A stretch of DNA of 64,000 bases from Hyphomicrobiales bacterium. Lineage in GTDB: Bacteria; Pseudomonadota; Alphaproteobacteria; Rhizobiales; Rhizobiaceae. Position 1 is the stretch's first letter; each line of letters starts with the position of its first letter. The DNA lies in NCBI GenBank assembly GCA_900465675.1, contig UBJR01000011.1, positions 1-64,000 of the forward strand, in the 5' to 3' direction. Shown here one piece after another: positions 63,436 to 64,000 of this stretch. A program made the translations under genes and the position numbers. The notes beneath the pieces were generated by a model. That model searched no databases and had not been told where the DNA came from. It saw only the letters and a program-made list of their open reading frames with translations.

Positions 63436-64000
63436 TCGCCGATTTCCATTTCCTGCGGCCGTGGTGGCTGCTTGCACTGGCTCTGCCCCCTGTGATCGTC
63501 TGGCTGGCACATCGCGCCGGAGACAGCAGGGCCCGCTGGAGCGACATGATTGCCCCGCACCTCCTCGACAGCCTGGTCATCGAGCCCGACCGCCGACGTC
63601 ATCTGCGGCCGGCCTGGATGATCGCGGCTCTGGCCGCGTTGACCATCCTCGCCGGTGCTGGGCCAACCTGGCATCGCGAAGCGCCTCCCTTCGTCTCGGA
63701 TTCGGCCGCCCTCGTCATCGCTGTCGATCTATCGCCGACGATGGACGCCGTCGATATCACGCCAAGCCGGCTGGAGCGCGCCAAGCTCAAGATCCACGAC
63801 ATCCTGACGGCCCGCGCCGGTGCCCGCACCGCGGTGGTCGCCTATGCCGGGACGGCGCATCTCGTCGTACCGCTGACGGAGGACCAAGCGCTCATCGAAA
63901 CCTATACCGATGCGCTGGCGACACGCATCATGCCGAAACCCGGCAAGGATACTGCCGCCGCTCTGACGCTGTCTGGCAGCCTGCTTCGCGCGGATGGCAG
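63432..64000 (+). CDS. BatB-like membrane vWA protein, cut by window end
   Basis: About 189 residues are visible, starting MIADFHFLRPWWLLALALPP. Two membrane segments lie near residues 10-25 and 63-77, and the vWA domain begins at ALVIAVDLSPTMDAVD. The MIDAS motif reads DLSPT, so the usual final Ser is Thr, a conservative change. The start overlaps the BatA-like stop (ATGA). The rest of the gene, and probably a TPR/BatC or BatD-like gene, lies beyond the window. Confidence 0.87.
   Translation, partial: MIADFHFLRPWWLLALALPPVIVWLAHRAGDSRARWSDMIAPHLLDSLVIEPDRRRHLRPAWMIAALAALTILAGAGPTWHREAPPFVSDSAALVIAVDLSPTMDAVDITPSRLERAKLKIHDILTARAGARTAVVAYAGTAHLVVPLTEDQALIETYTDALATRIMPKPGKDTAAALTLSGSLLRADG

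Noticed and set aside
1..64000. Prophage, transposon or genomic island boundaries
   Set aside because: No integrase, transposase, tRNA-linked attachment repeats or terminal inverted repeats were seen, and base composition looks even.

Overview
The window is GC-rich, densely packed DNA of the kind found in an alphaproteobacterium of the order Rhizobiales (Rhizobium/Agrobacterium-like). The grounds are the many ABC uptake systems, the fused NanE-NanK enzyme, GntR/LacI/ROK/LysR/Lrp regulators, DUF1254 and DUF58/BatA-type genes, and frequent ATGA start/stop overlaps. There are no tRNA or rRNA genes, insertion sequences, phage genes or CRISPR arrays. Nearly every gene is catabolic, transport or regulatory, which suggests an accessory chromosomal region or a large plasmid/chromid (inference).

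Layout. (1) 0.2-6.2 kb: a small secreted protein, then a GntR regulator and an amino-sugar operon (fused ManNAc-6-P epimerase/kinase plus a CUT1 ABC importer without its own ATPase). A repeated ATACCAG-type operator lies before the regulator and before the operon. (2) 6.3-7.2 kb: class I fructose-bisphosphate aldolase. (3) 7.5-22.7 kb: a large FMN-monooxygenase cluster. On the plus strand are a nitroreductase-family oxidoreductase, an SsuD-like monooxygenase and an Lrp regulator. On the minus strand an eleven-gene run holds four more luciferase-like monooxygenase genes (one broken by an amber codon), an M20 amidohydrolase, a GNAT acetyltransferase, a fused permease-ATPase, two tandem binding proteins, a thioredoxin-fold isomerase and an FAD protein. 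This closely parallels the Bacillus ytm/yxe operons that salvage sulfur from S-substituted cysteines through N-acetylation, monooxygenation and deacetylation. (4) 22.8-28.6 kb: an MDR-family reductase, a GAF-GGDEF-EAL protein, a LysR regulator and a Tat-exported amidohydrolase. (5) 28.7-36.1 kb: an SbmA/BacA-like exporter, an isolated ureidoglycine aminohydrolase, an autotransporter with exact 69-residue repeats, an RNase HI and small proteins. (6) 36.5-42.5 kb: a CUT2 sugar importer controlled by a divergent LacI regulator through a paired operator.

(7) 42.5-52.9 kb: a PAS-GGDEF protein, a GlxA-type regulator, then a CUT1 importer with ATPase and SDR, divergent from a sugar kinase and a SIS-domain protein, with a ROK repressor. 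This fits uptake and breakdown of an amino sugar. (8) 53.0-55.3 kb: a translationally coupled APH-family kinase and class III PLP enzyme, resembling the hydroxylysine kinase / phospho-lyase pair. (9) 55.4-64 kb: a DUF1254 protein and a DUF900 hydrolase lipoprotein diverge from a perfect 19-bp inverted repeat whose half is repeated before an arylsulfatase. The sulfatase leads into an overlapping MoxR-DUF58-DUF4381-vWA-vWA operon that runs off the window end.

The two most interesting units are the complete organosulfur-type salvage cluster with its nonsense-mutated member, and the sulfatase/MoxR-vWA locus that appears to share a regulatory box with DUF1254 and the DUF900 hydrolase.
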